Shown here one piece after another: positions 28,549 to 37,452 of a DNA stretch of 64,000 bases. Source of the DNA: Microbacterium terrae. Its GTDB lineage: Bacteria > Actinomycetota > Actinomycetes > Actinomycetales > Microbacteriaceae. The position numbers and the translations under genes are program-made. The stretch is taken from the NCBI RefSeq assembly GCF_017831975.1, contig NZ_JAFDSS010000001.1, forward strand, positions 1,860,001-1,924,000, in the 5' to 3' direction. Position 1 is the first letter of the stretch. Every line of letters starts with the position of its first letter. Below the pieces are notes generated by a model. It was given only the letters and a program-made list of their open reading frames with translations. It ran no database searches and had not been told where the DNA came from.

Positions 28549-28633
28549 TCAGTGAGGGCCGAATCCGCACCCTTCGGCGACCGGCCCGATTCGCGGCCTG
28601 GTGCGGCGGAGCGCGCCTGCCTAGGGTGGGGGG

Positions 28634-28810
28634 ATGAGCACCGACACACCCAGCGCCGCGTCCGACGAGATGAAGCGCAAGTTCAAGGAAGCGCTCGAGA
28701 AGAAGAACGCCCACCACCGCGAGGGCGAATCGCACCTGGACGGCGACTCCGCCATCCACGGCACCCACGGCGCGGTGACCAAGCGGGAGTTCCGCCGCAA
28801 GAGCGGCTGA
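28634..28810 (+). CDS. DUF5302 family small protein
   Basis: 58 residues, highly charged. MKRKFKEALEKKNAHHREGE and the C-terminal KREFRRKSG match DUF5302, a small actinobacterial protein of unknown function. TAGGGT at 28622-28627 ends six bases before ATG, so the mRNA is leaderless. It is divergent from pnp and convergent with the glycosyltransferase-SGNH gene, nine bases away. Confidence 0.85.
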   Translation: MSTDTPSAASDEMKRKFKEALEKKNAHHREGESHLDGDSAIHGTHGAVTKREFRRKSG

Positions 28811-28818
28811 CCCGCCCG

Positions 28819-30852
28819 TCACCCCGTCTCGGCCCGCGATCGAGCACGGCCGGGGCCGCCCACCGTCACGTACCCCGCGTGCTTCGCGGCGAGTCCGTCG
28901 CCGGCGGTGCGGCCCCGCACCCGGCGCCATACCCACGGCAGCACGTCGCGACCGAGCCACGTGCCCGTGACCGCCGGATCGTGTTCGTGCAGTGCGGCAT
29001 CGAGCCCGGCGAGCGCCTCGGCGTCGGGGACTCCCAGCGCGTCCGCCGCGCGATATGCGACGAACCGGTGCCCGCTCGAGCCCAGATGCACGCGGTCGGC
29101 GGCCCAGAGGTCGAGCTCTCCGATCCGACGCTTCGCCTGCAGGTCGAGCAGGATCGACCCGGTCTCGGCGGCGACGCGGCGGAGGTGTTCCGCGTAGACG
29201 GCGAAGCGTCGCTCGAGGAAGAGGTGCGCCGCCACACGGTGCGGCAGGAACGGCGTCACCAGCAGCACGTCCGCGCCGGTGTCGCGCAGCCGACGCACGA
29301 CGGCTTCGACGTCGCGTGCGAGCGCCGCCGGGTCGCAGTGCCGTCCGACGAGGTCGTTCGCCCCGATGAGCACCGACACGAGATCCGGTCGCAGCACCAG
29401 GGCCGCCCCGAGCTGCTCCGTCACGACGTCGCCCACCTTGCGGCTGCGCACGGCGAGGTTCGCGTAGCGCAGCGCGCTGCCCGGGTCGGCGTGCGCGATC
29501 AGCTCGGCGAGGCGGTCGGCCCATCCGCGGAAGTGCCCGTCGGGCATGCGCGAGGCATCGCAGAGGCCCTCGGTGAGCGAGTCCCCCAGGGCGACGTAGC
29601 GGCGCCAGGTGCGGGCGCCGACCGCGTCGGAGGTGCGCGTCGGGGCAGCCTCCCCGCCGTCTGCGGGAGCGACGGGCTCCACCGACGCGCCGGCCGGTGA
29701 CGCGCCGGCCGGGCGCGCCGCGCGCGCCGGAAGACGGTCGTCGATGGGGCGCAGCACCCGCGCCTCCTCGTAGTGGCCGACGAGCTCGCGGCACACCGCA
29801 TCCCACGACCGGTTCCGCATCCCCTCGCGGGCCGCCTCGCCGAACGCGCGACGCTTGCCCTCGTCGCCGACGAGATCGGCGACGCGCGCCCGCAGGTCGC
29901 GGAGGTCACCGGGGCGGTAGAGCCAGCCGTCGACGCTGGAGCGCACGAGGTCCACCGGTCCGCCGGTGCCGGTCGCCACGACGGGCACGCCGCTCGCGAG
30001 CGCCTCCTGGATCGTCTGGCCGAACGTCTCGCTCTCGCCCGGGTGCACGAAGACGTCGAAGCCCGCCATCGCCTCGGCGAGGTCGGCGCCGCCCAGGTGC
30101 CCGGTGAACACCGCCGACGGCAGGGCGGCCTCGAGCCCCGCGCGCGAGGGCCCCTCGCCCACCACGACCAGCCGTGCGCCGTCGATGTCGGCGAGCGCCG
30201 CGAGGTCGGCCACCTGCTTCTCCGGCGCGAGCCGGCCGACGTAGCCGATCACGGTCCGGCCTCCGGCGACCGAGCTGCGCCACGCGGCCGTGCGGCGCTC
30301 GGGGGCGAAGCGGTCGGTGTCGACTCCCCTGCCCCAGCGGCGCAGGCGATCGACGCCCAGGTCTTCGAGCTGGGCGATCGACGCCGTCGAGGGCGCGAGG
30401 GTGAGCGTGGCGCGCCGGTGCAGGCGCGCGATGTGCGCCCCCACCAGCGCCTGTGCGTGCGGCAGGCCGTAGCGCTCCGCGTACGAGACCACATCGGTCT
30501 GGTACACCGCGACCGATGGCACGCGCAGCGCGTCGGCCGCGGCCACGCCCTGCCAGCCGAGCACGAAGGGCGAGGCGAGGTGCACGACGTCGGGGTCGAA
30601 GCTCCGGAGGATGGTCGCCAGGCGGGCCGCGCGTGCGAACACGACGCGCACCTCGGGGTAGCTCGGCAGCGGCACGGAGCGCAGCAGCTCGGTGCGGGCG
30701 CCGTGCAGGTCGGCAGACACCTCGCCCGACCGCGGGGCGATCACCAGGGTCTCGTGACCGGCTTCGGCGAGGTGCCGGAGCACCTGGAGCACGGAGCCCG
30801 TCACCCCGTTCATGTGGGGCAGGAAGGATTCGGCGAGGAGTGCGACTCTCAC
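28819..30852 (-). CDS. Fusion of GT4 glycosyltransferase and SGNH/GDSL hydrolase
   Basis: 677 residues in one uninterrupted frame. About 1-365: GT-B glycosyltransferase family 4 (LLAESFLPHMNGVTGSV, IGYVGRLAPEKQV, and the EX7E motif at 275-283 in HPGESETFGQTIQEA), like mannosyltransferases of lipid or arabinomannan synthesis. After an Ala/Pro-rich linker (about 370-415), a SGNH hydrolase: GDS at 423-425, GAND at 497-500 and DRVH at 586-589. There is no signal peptide, so both act inside the cell. The GTG start has GGAG close upstream. The coupling of glycosyl transfer and ester cleavage is inferred. Confidence 0.87.
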   Translation of the reverse strand: MRVALLAESFLPHMNGVTGSVLQVLRHLAEAGHETLVIAPRSGEVSADLHGARTELLRSVPLPSYPEVRVVFARAARLATILRSFDPDVVHLASPFVLGWQGVAAADALRVPSVAVYQTDVVSYAERYGLPHAQALVGAHIARLHRRATLTLAPSTASIAQLEDLGVDRLRRWGRGVDTDRFAPERRTAAWRSSVAGGRTVIGYVGRLAPEKQVADLAALADIDGARLVVVGEGPSRAGLEAALPSAVFTGHLGGADLAEAMAGFDVFVHPGESETFGQTIQEALASGVPVVATGTGGPVDLVRSSVDGWLYRPGDLRDLRARVADLVGDEGKRRAFGEAAREGMRNRSWDAVCRELVGHYEEARVLRPIDDRLPARAARPAGASPAGASVEPVAPADGGEAAPTRTSDAVGARTWRRYVALGDSLTEGLCDASRMPDGHFRGWADRLAELIAHADPGSALRYANLAVRSRKVGDVVTEQLGAALVLRPDLVSVLIGANDLVGRHCDPAALARDVEAVVRRLRDTGADVLLVTPFLPHRVAAHLFLERRFAVYAEHLRRVAAETGSILLDLQAKRRIGELDLWAADRVHLGSSGHRFVAYRAADALGVPDAEALAGLDAALHEHDPAVTGTWLGRDVLPWVWRRVRGRTAGDGLAAKHAGYVTVGGPGRARSRAETG

Positions 30853-30991
30853 GACTCCAGGGTGGGCGCTGACGACACGCCGGATGCTCCGAATCGGCGC
30901 CTGCCGACGAGTGTTCACCCGATGCACGATGAGCGGCCACCGGTCGTCCTCCGTTCGGTCGCAGTTCACCCCGGCGCGGTACTCATGGAGC

Positions 30992-31585
30992 GTGGTCGAC
31001 GACGTGCTGATGGGCATCGCGGCGAGTCCGTGGGCGCTGCCCGTGCTGTTCGCGCTGGTGCTCGGCGATGCGTTCCTCGTCGTCGTGCCGGGCGAGGCTG
31101 CGGTGACCGCATTCGGCGCCCTCGCCGTCACGCAGGGCGAGCCCGCGCTCTTCTGGGTGATCGCGATCGCCACGGTCGCCGCGGTCGCGGGCGACGCGGC
31201 ATGCTACGCGGTGGGTCGGGTGATCGGGCTCGAGCGGTGGCGATGGATGCGCGGACCACGGGCTCGGGCGGCGTTCGCGTGGGCGCGGGCCCGGCTCGAG
31301 CATCGCGCAGCGCTCGTGCTGTTCACCGCCCGCTTCATCCCGTTCGCCCGCCTCGCGGTGAACCTCAGCGCCGGGGCGACCCGGCTCCCCGCCGGCCGCT
31401 TCCTGCTCATCGCGGGAGCTGCCGCGCTCGCCTGGGCGTCGTACCAGGCGGTGATCGGCGCCGTCGTGGCAGCGCTCCTGCCCGGCGGCCCGGCGGTCGC
31501 CGTCGTGGTCTCGGTCGTGCTCGCCGTCGGTATCGGCCTCGCCGTCGACGCGGTGCTCGCGCGGCGCCTGCGGGCCCGTGGCTGA
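30992..31585 (+). CDS. DedA-family membrane protein
   Basis: 197 residues with about five membrane segments. LFTARFIPFARLAVNLSAGATRLPAGRF matches the DedA/SNARE-associated core (F-x-RF-x-P-x-R...). Members take part in lipid carrier or phospholipid movement across the membrane. The early sequence has GDAFLVVVPGEAAVTAFGAL. The start is chosen as GTG 30992; TACTCA ends six bases upstream, and a later GTG or ATG is possible. Divergent from the glycosyltransferase-SGNH gene. Confidence 0.85.
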   Translation: MVDDVLMGIAASPWALPVLFALVLGDAFLVVVPGEAAVTAFGALAVTQGEPALFWVIAIATVAAVAGDAACYAVGRVIGLERWRWMRGPRARAAFAWARARLEHRAALVLFTARFIPFARLAVNLSAGATRLPAGRFLLIAGAAALAWASYQAVIGAVVAALLPGGPAVAVVVSVVLAVGIGLAVDAVLARRLRARG

Positions 31586-31693
31586 CGCGGTGGCGCCGCT
31601 CCGCCGCGGCGCCGGTCGCGGCGCCCCTCGCGCGCGGGTGCCCCACCCGGCACCCGGGCCGGGGATGTCTGCGCCGCGCGCCAGGATGGGGGC

Positions 31694-32524
31694 GTGACGA
31701 TCTCAGCAGACACTGCCGACGCCGGCTACGACCCCGCGTTCCTCGGCCCCGAGGTGCCGCTGCCGGTGCCGGCCGACGGACGCGGCATCCGGGAGCTCCG
31801 CTACCCGAGATTCACGGTGGTGCTCGACCCGGTGCGCCGACTCGCCGTCACCACGGCGGTCAACATCGACGGGTCCGCCCTGCGCGACGTACCCCGCACC
31901 GGCGATTGGCGGCTCGACGAGCGGATCCCCGCCTCGGAGCAGGCCGGTCCCGAGATCTATGCGCGCAACGACCTCGATCGCGGTCACCTGGTGCGGCGCC
32001 GCGATCCGGGCTGGGGCGAGCCGGTGACGGCGCGGGTCGCCACCGAGGCGACGTTCCGCTACCCGAACGCCGCGCCGCAGGTGAACGTCTTCAACCAGTC
32101 GAAGGACCTGTGGCTGGGTCTCGAGGATCACGTGCTCGCGTACGCCGAGGCGACGGACGCACGGGTGAGCGTGTTCACCGCGCCGGTGCTCGACGCCGAC
32201 GACCCGCGCTATCGGGGCCTGCAGGTTCCGCGACGGTTCTACAAGATCGCCGCGTGGGCGGACGATGGCGTGGGCACGCTGCAGCTGCGGTCCGCCGGGT
32301 TCGTGCTCGACCAGTCCGACGTGCTTCGCCTCGAGGCCGAGGCCCTCGCCGTGCCGCCGCTCGCGGCGTTCCGCACGTTCCAGGCGCCGGTGGCCGACAT
32401 CGCTGCGCTCGCGGGGGTCGACCTCGGCCCTCTCGCGTCGGCTGATGTGCTGGCGACGACGACCGCGCGCGGAGGAGGCGACTGGCGCCCCCTCCGCGCG
32501 GCGGAGGACATCTCGCTCGGGTGA
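31694..32524 (+). CDS. DNA/RNA non-specific endonuclease (NUC1 type), no signal peptide
   Basis: 276 residues. The DRGH motif is at 95-98 (RNDLDRGHLVRRRDPGWG), with N125/N134-Q135 and E144 in FRYPNAAPQ and FNQSKDLWLGLED, the metal and catalytic residues of the beta-beta-alpha metal nucleases such as NucA. It is most likely a Mg-dependent nuclease, but no signal peptide or membrane segment is visible, which is unusual for this family. CAGGAT ends six bases before GTG 31694. No immunity protein is recognisable beside it. Confidence 0.83.
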   Translation: MTISADTADAGYDPAFLGPEVPLPVPADGRGIRELRYPRFTVVLDPVRRLAVTTAVNIDGSALRDVPRTGDWRLDERIPASEQAGPEIYARNDLDRGHLVRRRDPGWGEPVTARVATEATFRYPNAAPQVNVFNQSKDLWLGLEDHVLAYAEATDARVSVFTAPVLDADDPRYRGLQVPRRFYKIAAWADDGVGTLQLRSAGFVLDQSDVLRLEAEALAVPPLAAFRTFQAPVADIAALAGVDLGPLASADVLATTTARGGGDWRPLRAAEDISLG

Positions 32525-32531
32525 GGCCGGC

Positions 32532-33176
32532 TCACTCCCCCGCGAGACCGCCCAGCAGGTGGCCGAACGAGCGGCCCTCGCCGAGGTAGTTCGCCGGGTC
32601 GAACGGATCGGCCTCGGTCACCGGCTCCCGACGGGCGACCGCGTCGGCGAGCTCGCGCGCGCCGCGCTCGATCCGCTCGCCCAGCGGCGCCACCTGGTCT
32701 CCGGAGGTTCCCCAGTCCGACGACGCCGCGAACACGCCCGTCGAGACGGGCTCGGCGTGCAGGTAGGTGAAAAGCGGCCGGATCGCGTAGTCGATCGCCA
32801 GCGAGTGGCGGGCGGTGCCGGCGTTCGCGCCGATCAGCACCGGCTTGCCGGTGAGCGCGTCGGGGTCGAGCACGTCGATGAACGACTTGAAGAGGCCCGA
32901 GTAGCTCGTCGAGAAGATCGGGGTGACCGCGATCACGGCATCGGCCGAGACGACGGCGTTGATCATCGACTCGAGAGCCGGGGGCGCGAAGCCGGTGAGC
33001 AGGTTGTTCGTGATGTCGTGCGCGTAGTCGCGCAGCTCGAACACGTCGACCTCGACCGAGATGTCGCGCTCGGAGAGCCGGGCGGCGGTCGCACCGGCGA
33101 GCCGGTCGGCGAGCATGCGCGTCGACGAGGGGTTCGACAGGCCGGCGGAGATCACCGCGATGCGGCGCGTGGTCAT
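32532..33176 (-). CDS. NADPH-dependent FMN reductase, CE1759-type partner
   Basis: 214 residues, flavodoxin-like. IAVISAGLSNPSSTRMLAD binds the FMN phosphate; AVIAVTPIFSTSYSGLFKSF and VLIGANAGTARHSL are typical. It would supply reduced FMN to the luciferase-like enzyme encoded just upstream, as in the CE1758/CE1759 two-gene type. Its ATG follows one base after that gene's stop (TGAGATG), with GGAGG in front, so the pair is co-translated. Confidence 0.9.
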   Translation of the reverse strand: MTTRRIAVISAGLSNPSSTRMLADRLAGATAARLSERDISVEVDVFELRDYAHDITNNLLTGFAPPALESMINAVVSADAVIAVTPIFSTSYSGLFKSFIDVLDPDALTGKPVLIGANAGTARHSLAIDYAIRPLFTYLHAEPVSTGVFAASSDWGTSGDQVAPLGERIERGARELADAVARREPVTEADPFDPANYLGEGRSFGHLLGGLAGE

Positions 33177-33177
33177 C

Positions 33178-34404
33178 TCACGCCTCCTTCCGGCCGAGAC
33201 CGAACGCGGCGCCGGCGGGGGCGGGCGTGTCGCGGTACGGGCTGTCACCCACGAGGTTGTCGCCGCGGTTCGCGCCGGGGACCGCCTGGCGCGGAGCGTC
33301 GTCGCCGTAGGCGGCGGCCACGCGGTTCGCGTGGGTCGGGGCATCCGGAACGTTCTCCGGGCGGTTCTTCTGGAGCTCCTTGCGCAGCACCGGCACGACC
33401 TCGCCGCCCAGGATGTCGAGCTGCTCGAGCACCGTCTTGAGCGGAAGACCCGCGTGATCCATGAGGAACAGCTGACGCTGGTAGTCGCCGTACAGCTCGC
33501 GCATGCCCGCGTAGCGGTCGATCACCTGCTGCGGCGAGCCGACGGTGAGAGGAGTCATCTCGCTGAAGTCCTCCAGCGACGGCCCGTGGCCGTAGACCGG
33601 CGCGTTGTCGAAGTACGGACGGAACCGGCGCACCGCCTCCTGCGAGCTGGCATTCATGAACACCTGACCGCCGAGGCCCACGATCGCCTGCTCGGGCGTG
33701 CCGTGACCGTAGTGGGCGTAGCGCTGGCGGTACAGCGTGATGAGGCGCTGGTAGTGCTCGGCGGGCCAGAAGATGTTGTTGGCGAAGAAGCCGTCGCCGT
33801 AGTACGCGGCCTGCTCGGCGATCTCGGGCGTGCGGATCGAGCCGTGCCACACGAACGGCGCGACGCCGTCGAGCGGACGCGGGGTCGAGGTGAAGCCCTG
33901 CAGGGGCGTGCGGAACTGGCCCTCCCAGTCCACGACATCCTCGCGCCACAGACGGTGGAGCAGGTTGTAGTTCTCGATGGCGAGCGGCAGGCCCTGGCGG
34001 ATGTCCTTGCCGAACCACGGGTAGACGGGCCCGGTGTTGCCGCGGCCGAGCATCAGGTCGGTGCGGCCGCCCGACACGTGCTGCAGCATCGCGTAGTCCT
34101 CGGCGATCTTCACCGGGTCGTTCGTGGTGATGAGCGTCGTCGCGGTCGACAGCACCAGGCGCTCGGTCTGCGCGGCGATGTACGCGAGGGTCGTGGTGGG
34201 CGACGACGACCAGAACGGCGGGTTGTGGTGCTCCCCCAGCGCGAAGACGTCGAGCCCGACCTCCTCGGCGTGCTTGGCCATGGTGATGGTGTTGCGGATC
34301 TTCTCCGCCTCACTCGGGGTGTGGCCGTCGGTCGGGTCCTGGGTGATGTCGCTCACCGTGAAGATGCCGAACTGCATTCCCGACCACGTGGTGCTCTCGC
34401 TCAC
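33178..34404 (-). CDS. LLM-class flavin-dependent monooxygenase, CE1758-type
   Basis: 408 residues. Bacterial-luciferase-like TIM barrel: FGIFTVSDITQDPTDGHTP, VGLDVFALGEHHNPPF, LGRGNTGPVYPWFG, and FVWHGSIRTPEIAEQAAYYG. The match is to the CE1758 subfamily, which occurs with a CE1759-type FMN reductase, as here. The substrate is unknown. GTG 34404 has GGAGAG eight bases upstream. A promoter (-35 34489-34494, -10 34466-34471) and an overlapping inverted repeat lie upstream. Confidence 0.9.
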   Translation of the reverse strand: MSESTTWSGMQFGIFTVSDITQDPTDGHTPSEAEKIRNTITMAKHAEEVGLDVFALGEHHNPPFWSSSPTTTLAYIAAQTERLVLSTATTLITTNDPVKIAEDYAMLQHVSGGRTDLMLGRGNTGPVYPWFGKDIRQGLPLAIENYNLLHRLWREDVVDWEGQFRTPLQGFTSTPRPLDGVAPFVWHGSIRTPEIAEQAAYYGDGFFANNIFWPAEHYQRLITLYRQRYAHYGHGTPEQAIVGLGGQVFMNASSQEAVRRFRPYFDNAPVYGHGPSLEDFSEMTPLTVGSPQQVIDRYAGMRELYGDYQRQLFLMDHAGLPLKTVLEQLDILGGEVVPVLRKELQKNRPENVPDAPTHANRVAAAYGDDAPRQAVPGANRGDNLVGDSPYRDTPAPAGAAFGLGRKEA

Positions 34405-34453
34405 GATCGCTCTCTCCGCTCTCGTCGTCCGGGATCTCCGTCGCCGACGAATC

Positions 34454-34494
34454 TATGCAAATGAATGTATATCGTGAAACGTCCTGAGACCCAA
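34454..34494 (-). promoter_or_regulatory. Promoter and candidate operator of the FMN monooxygenase operon
   Basis: Reading leftward: -35 TTGGGT (34489-34494), 17-base spacer, -10 TATACA (34466-34471). The -10 is one arm of an inverted repeat TATGCA-AATGAA-TGTATA on the plus strand (34454-34471, five of six bases match). An AT-rich palindrome over a -10 in a very GC-rich genome fits a MarR- or TetR-type repressor site. Confidence 0.5.
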
Positions 34495-34546
34495 GTTATT
34501 CCCGAGCGGATGCCGCGGGGCGAGAGCCGCCCTTCTGCACGGCTCG

Positions 34547-35998
34547 TCACCCCGTCGGGAGCCCCTCGAGCTCGTCCTGTCGCGGAGCACGATCGATGCG
34601 GCCCCCGGCGGCGTCGAACGCCTGCACCGGACGGGCGGCCGACCACGGCTCCCACCCGGGGTCGCCGTCGACGACGAACGACACCCACGCCCGATGCATC
34701 GCGTCGGCGAGCGCCTGCGGAGCCCCGCGACCGGCCATCAGCACCGAGTCGTCCGCGTCGACCCGGTCGAACACGAAGCCGAGCTCCATCGCGTGGGCCG
34801 CCCCCAGCCCGTCGACCGGGCTCTGCCAGCGGAACTCGTACACCCAGGTGGGCGCAGAGCCGATCCGGCTGTCGGCCAGCCGGGTGAGCGGGGCACGCAC
34901 GAGCAGATCGCCCGTCACCTCCCCGAGGATCTCTCCCGGCGATGCGTCGGGACGACGACGCGCGTGGGCGGCGACCACCGCCTTCGGCACCCGGGCCACG
35001 AGCCGCGCGAGCGTGAGCGTCGCGCGCGAGATCCTCTCGACCGCCCCGCCGGGGACGAGCCACAGCCGGTACTCCTCGCTCGTCGACCCGATCAGCAGCG
35101 GGATGCCGGCGCCCGCACCCTCGAGGAGCGCGTCGACGGGGTTGCGCGGAATCGCCGCGCCGCCGATCGCGAGGGCGACCGCCGGCCCGCGCCCGAGCGG
35201 CGATGCACCCGCGGAGACTGCGGTCTGGGTCGCGACCAGGTCTGCCGCCGGTACGGAGGCGAACCCCGCGCGAGTGGGGGCGACCCCGCGCTTGCGGCCG
35301 ATGGCCCGCGTCATGCGCGCAGCCTTCTCGACCGGCTGCGCGGTCAGCGGACCACTCTGCAGGATGAGCCGGTCGAACAGCTCCGCCGCATCGGGGAGCG
35401 CGAACAGGGCCGCCAGCGTGTTCGCCCCGGCGGAGTGCCCCATCGCGGTCACCCGTGCCGGGTCGCCGCCGAACGCGGCGATCTCGCGTCGCACCCAGCG
35501 CAGCGCCGCCTGCTGATCGAGCACGCCGAGGTTGCGCGGCACGTCGTCGAGCACCGCGAACCCCTCCTGCCCGACCCGGTACTGCACCGAGACGAAGACG
35601 ATGCCGTGCCGCGCGAATCGCGCGCCGTCGTACGCGGCGAGCGCCGCACTGCCGCGCGTGAGGGCGCCGCCGTGCACGAAGACGAGCACCGGAAGCTTCG
35701 CGTCGGGCACTCGACCGGCCGGCGCCCACACATTCACGGTGAGGAAGTCGTCGCCGGGGATCTCGACGGTGGGGAGGTAGCGTCCGATCACCGGCGGGTA
35801 CGGCGCCTGCGGCGCGGTCGCACCGAAGCGCGACGCATCCCTCTCCCCCTCCCACACCACGGGTGGCTCGGGCTCGCGGAACCGGCGCTCACCCACGGGA
35901 GGGGCGGCGTACGGAATGCCGAGGTAGCGGTCGACGCCCCCGTCGCTCACTCCCCGAAGCCTGCCGGTGGACACGGCGACGACCGGGGCGTCGGGCAT
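34547..35998 (-). CDS. Type B carboxylesterase
   Basis: 483 residues, alpha/beta hydrolase of the carboxylesterase type B family. Oxyanion-hole HGGAL at 109-113, nucleophile S189 in GHSAG, an acid in TSEEYRLW and His in GAAHAMELGFVF. No signal peptide. It hydrolyses esters such as pNB-type substrates; the natural substrate is unknown. AAGGAG precedes the ATG at 35998. Divergent from the acyltransferase gene. Confidence 0.93.
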   Translation of the reverse strand: MPDAPVVAVSTGRLRGVSDGGVDRYLGIPYAAPPVGERRFREPEPPVVWEGERDASRFGATAPQAPYPPVIGRYLPTVEIPGDDFLTVNVWAPAGRVPDAKLPVLVFVHGGALTRGSAALAAYDGARFARHGIVFVSVQYRVGQEGFAVLDDVPRNLGVLDQQAALRWVRREIAAFGGDPARVTAMGHSAGANTLAALFALPDAAELFDRLILQSGPLTAQPVEKAARMTRAIGRKRGVAPTRAGFASVPAADLVATQTAVSAGASPLGRGPAVALAIGGAAIPRNPVDALLEGAGAGIPLLIGSTSEEYRLWLVPGGAVERISRATLTLARLVARVPKAVVAAHARRRPDASPGEILGEVTGDLLVRAPLTRLADSRIGSAPTWVYEFRWQSPVDGLGAAHAMELGFVFDRVDADDSVLMAGRGAPQALADAMHRAWVSFVVDGDPGWEPWSAARPVQAFDAAGGRIDRAPRQDELEGLPTG

Positions 35999-36070
35999 GC
36001 GGATCTCCTTCGTTCCGGGGGCGCGGGCGGGACGCGCGAGGACTCTCAGGATAGGGTGGGCGACGCCGTG

Positions 36071-37270
36071 ATGATGACCGAAAACTCCCGCGCGGCCGAG
36101 GCCGCGGCATCCGTTCCCCCGACCGCCACCGGCTCGGTGCGAGTCGCACGTCCCAAGAAGCGGACGCCCTTCTGGGACAACGCCCGGTTCGCGTGCATCG
36201 TGCTGGTCGTGCTCGGCCACGCCGTGCAGCGACTCACGTACGACTCTGACATCGCGCTCGGGCTGTACCTGCTCGTCTACGCGTTCCACATGCCGGCGTT
36301 CGCGATCATCTCGGGCTACTTCTCCAAGTCCGAGTCGCCCAACCGACGCCAGATGGCCCGCGTCATCACCGACATCATCGTGCCGTACGTGATCTTCGAG
36401 GGGCTGTGGCTCCTGACGAAGTTCCTCGTCGAGGGCCAGGCCGACCCGAATCTCACACGCCCATCGTGGACGCTCTGGTTCCTGCTCGCCCTCGGCACCT
36501 TCCGGCTGGTGCTCCCCTACCTCGCACTCCTGCGCTGGCCGCTGCTGTGGACGGTCGTCATCAGCATCAGCGTCGGCTACCTCCCGAACATCGACTCGAC
36601 CTTCTCGCTGTCGCGAACCCTCGGCCTGCTGCCGTTCTTCGCCCTGGGGTGGTGGCTGCACGAGCACGACGTGGTCGCTCGGCTCGACCTGCTGCGGCGC
36701 CGGGCGTGGTGGGTGATCCCGACCGCTGTGGCGCTGTTCGCCGTCGCGGGATGGGCGGCGTGGTTCTTCGTCGACACGTGGCGCGCGATCGAGCTGCGGG
36801 AGTGGCTCTTCTACGACGAGAACTATTCCGCGATCGGCGGCACGCAGTGGTGGGCCGGCGGCTTCCGGCTCGTCCTGATGGTCGTCGCCCTGATCCTGAG
36901 CGCCGCCTTCTTCGCACTCGTCCCGCGTCGCACCCATCGCTGGACGCAGTTCGGTCAGTACACGATGTACGTCTACCTGCTCCACTCGTTCGTGCTCTAT
37001 CCGTTCCGCGAGTCCGGGGTGCTGCGCGATCTCGACCCGACGTGGCTATGGCTGCCGATCGTCGTGGTGCTCTCGGTGCTCATCGCCCTCGGGCTCGCGA
37101 CGCGCCCGGTGCGGCGGGTCTTCCGCCCGCTGGTCGAGCCGCGGCCGAGCTGGCTGTTCCGCGACCGCACCCTCGCTGCGAGCGAGGGACGCCGCAGCGA
37201 CCCGACGGGCTCCCGCCGGCCGCGGGAGACCCCCGCGCCTCGCCACGCCGACCCCCGGCAGAACGGCTGA
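36071..37270 (+). CDS. Acyltransferase family 3 membrane protein
   Basis: 399 residues, about ten membrane segments. FWDNARFACIVLVVLGHAVQRL carries the conserved His of acyltransferase 3; FHMPAFAIISGYFSKS and the C-terminal MYVYLLHSFVLYPF are typical. Such proteins acylate (often acetylate or succinylate) surface sugars. The start could be ATG 36071 or ATG 36074. TAGGGT at 36052-36057 is a likely -10. The last ~45 residues are a polar, Arg/Pro-rich tail. Confidence 0.88.
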   Translation: MMTENSRAAEAAASVPPTATGSVRVARPKKRTPFWDNARFACIVLVVLGHAVQRLTYDSDIALGLYLLVYAFHMPAFAIISGYFSKSESPNRRQMARVITDIIVPYVIFEGLWLLTKFLVEGQADPNLTRPSWTLWFLLALGTFRLVLPYLALLRWPLLWTVVISISVGYLPNIDSTFSLSRTLGLLPFFALGWWLHEHDVVARLDLLRRRAWWVIPTAVALFAVAGWAAWFFVDTWRAIELREWLFYDENYSAIGGTQWWAGGFRLVLMVVALILSAAFFALVPRRTHRWTQFGQYTMYVYLLHSFVLYPFRESGVLRDLDPTWLWLPIVVVLSVLIALGLATRPVRRVFRPLVEPRPSWLFRDRTLAASEGRRSDPTGSRRPRETPAPRHADPRQNG

Positions 37271-37322
37271 CGCCGGCCGTTGCGCACCGACGCTCCCCCG
37301 CTGTCCACTTCGGACACGGGGC

Positions 37323-37373
37323 TTGTGCGATGCCCCCTGCGCCTCGTATGTTAACCGCGAATCACATATTCGC
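37323..37373 (+). promoter_or_regulatory. Promoter and palindromic operator of the MpaB/Lcp-like gene
   Basis: -35 TTGTGC (37323-37328), 18-base spacer, -10 TATGTT (37347-37352). GCGAAT-CACAT-ATTCGC (37357-37373) is a perfect 6+5+6 inverted repeat at the predicted transcription start. This is a good place for a repressor; no regulator gene is adjacent. Confidence 0.5.
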
Positions 37374-37452
37374 CGGACGGATCGCAGGTTCACGCCCACG
37401 TCGAAGACGACGCCCGGGCGCGGTTCGTCGTCACCGGAAAGGCAGGTCCCCC

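Noticed and set aside
25877..28555. An 892-residue open frame opposite pnp
   Set aside because: Antisense shadow of pnp with repetitive charged sequence and no ribosome site.
28819..30852. Two separate genes for glycosyltransferase and SGNH hydrolase
   Set aside because: The frame runs through without stop and the linker has no ribosome site or start of the usual kind, so a fusion is more likely; a sequencing error cannot be ruled out.
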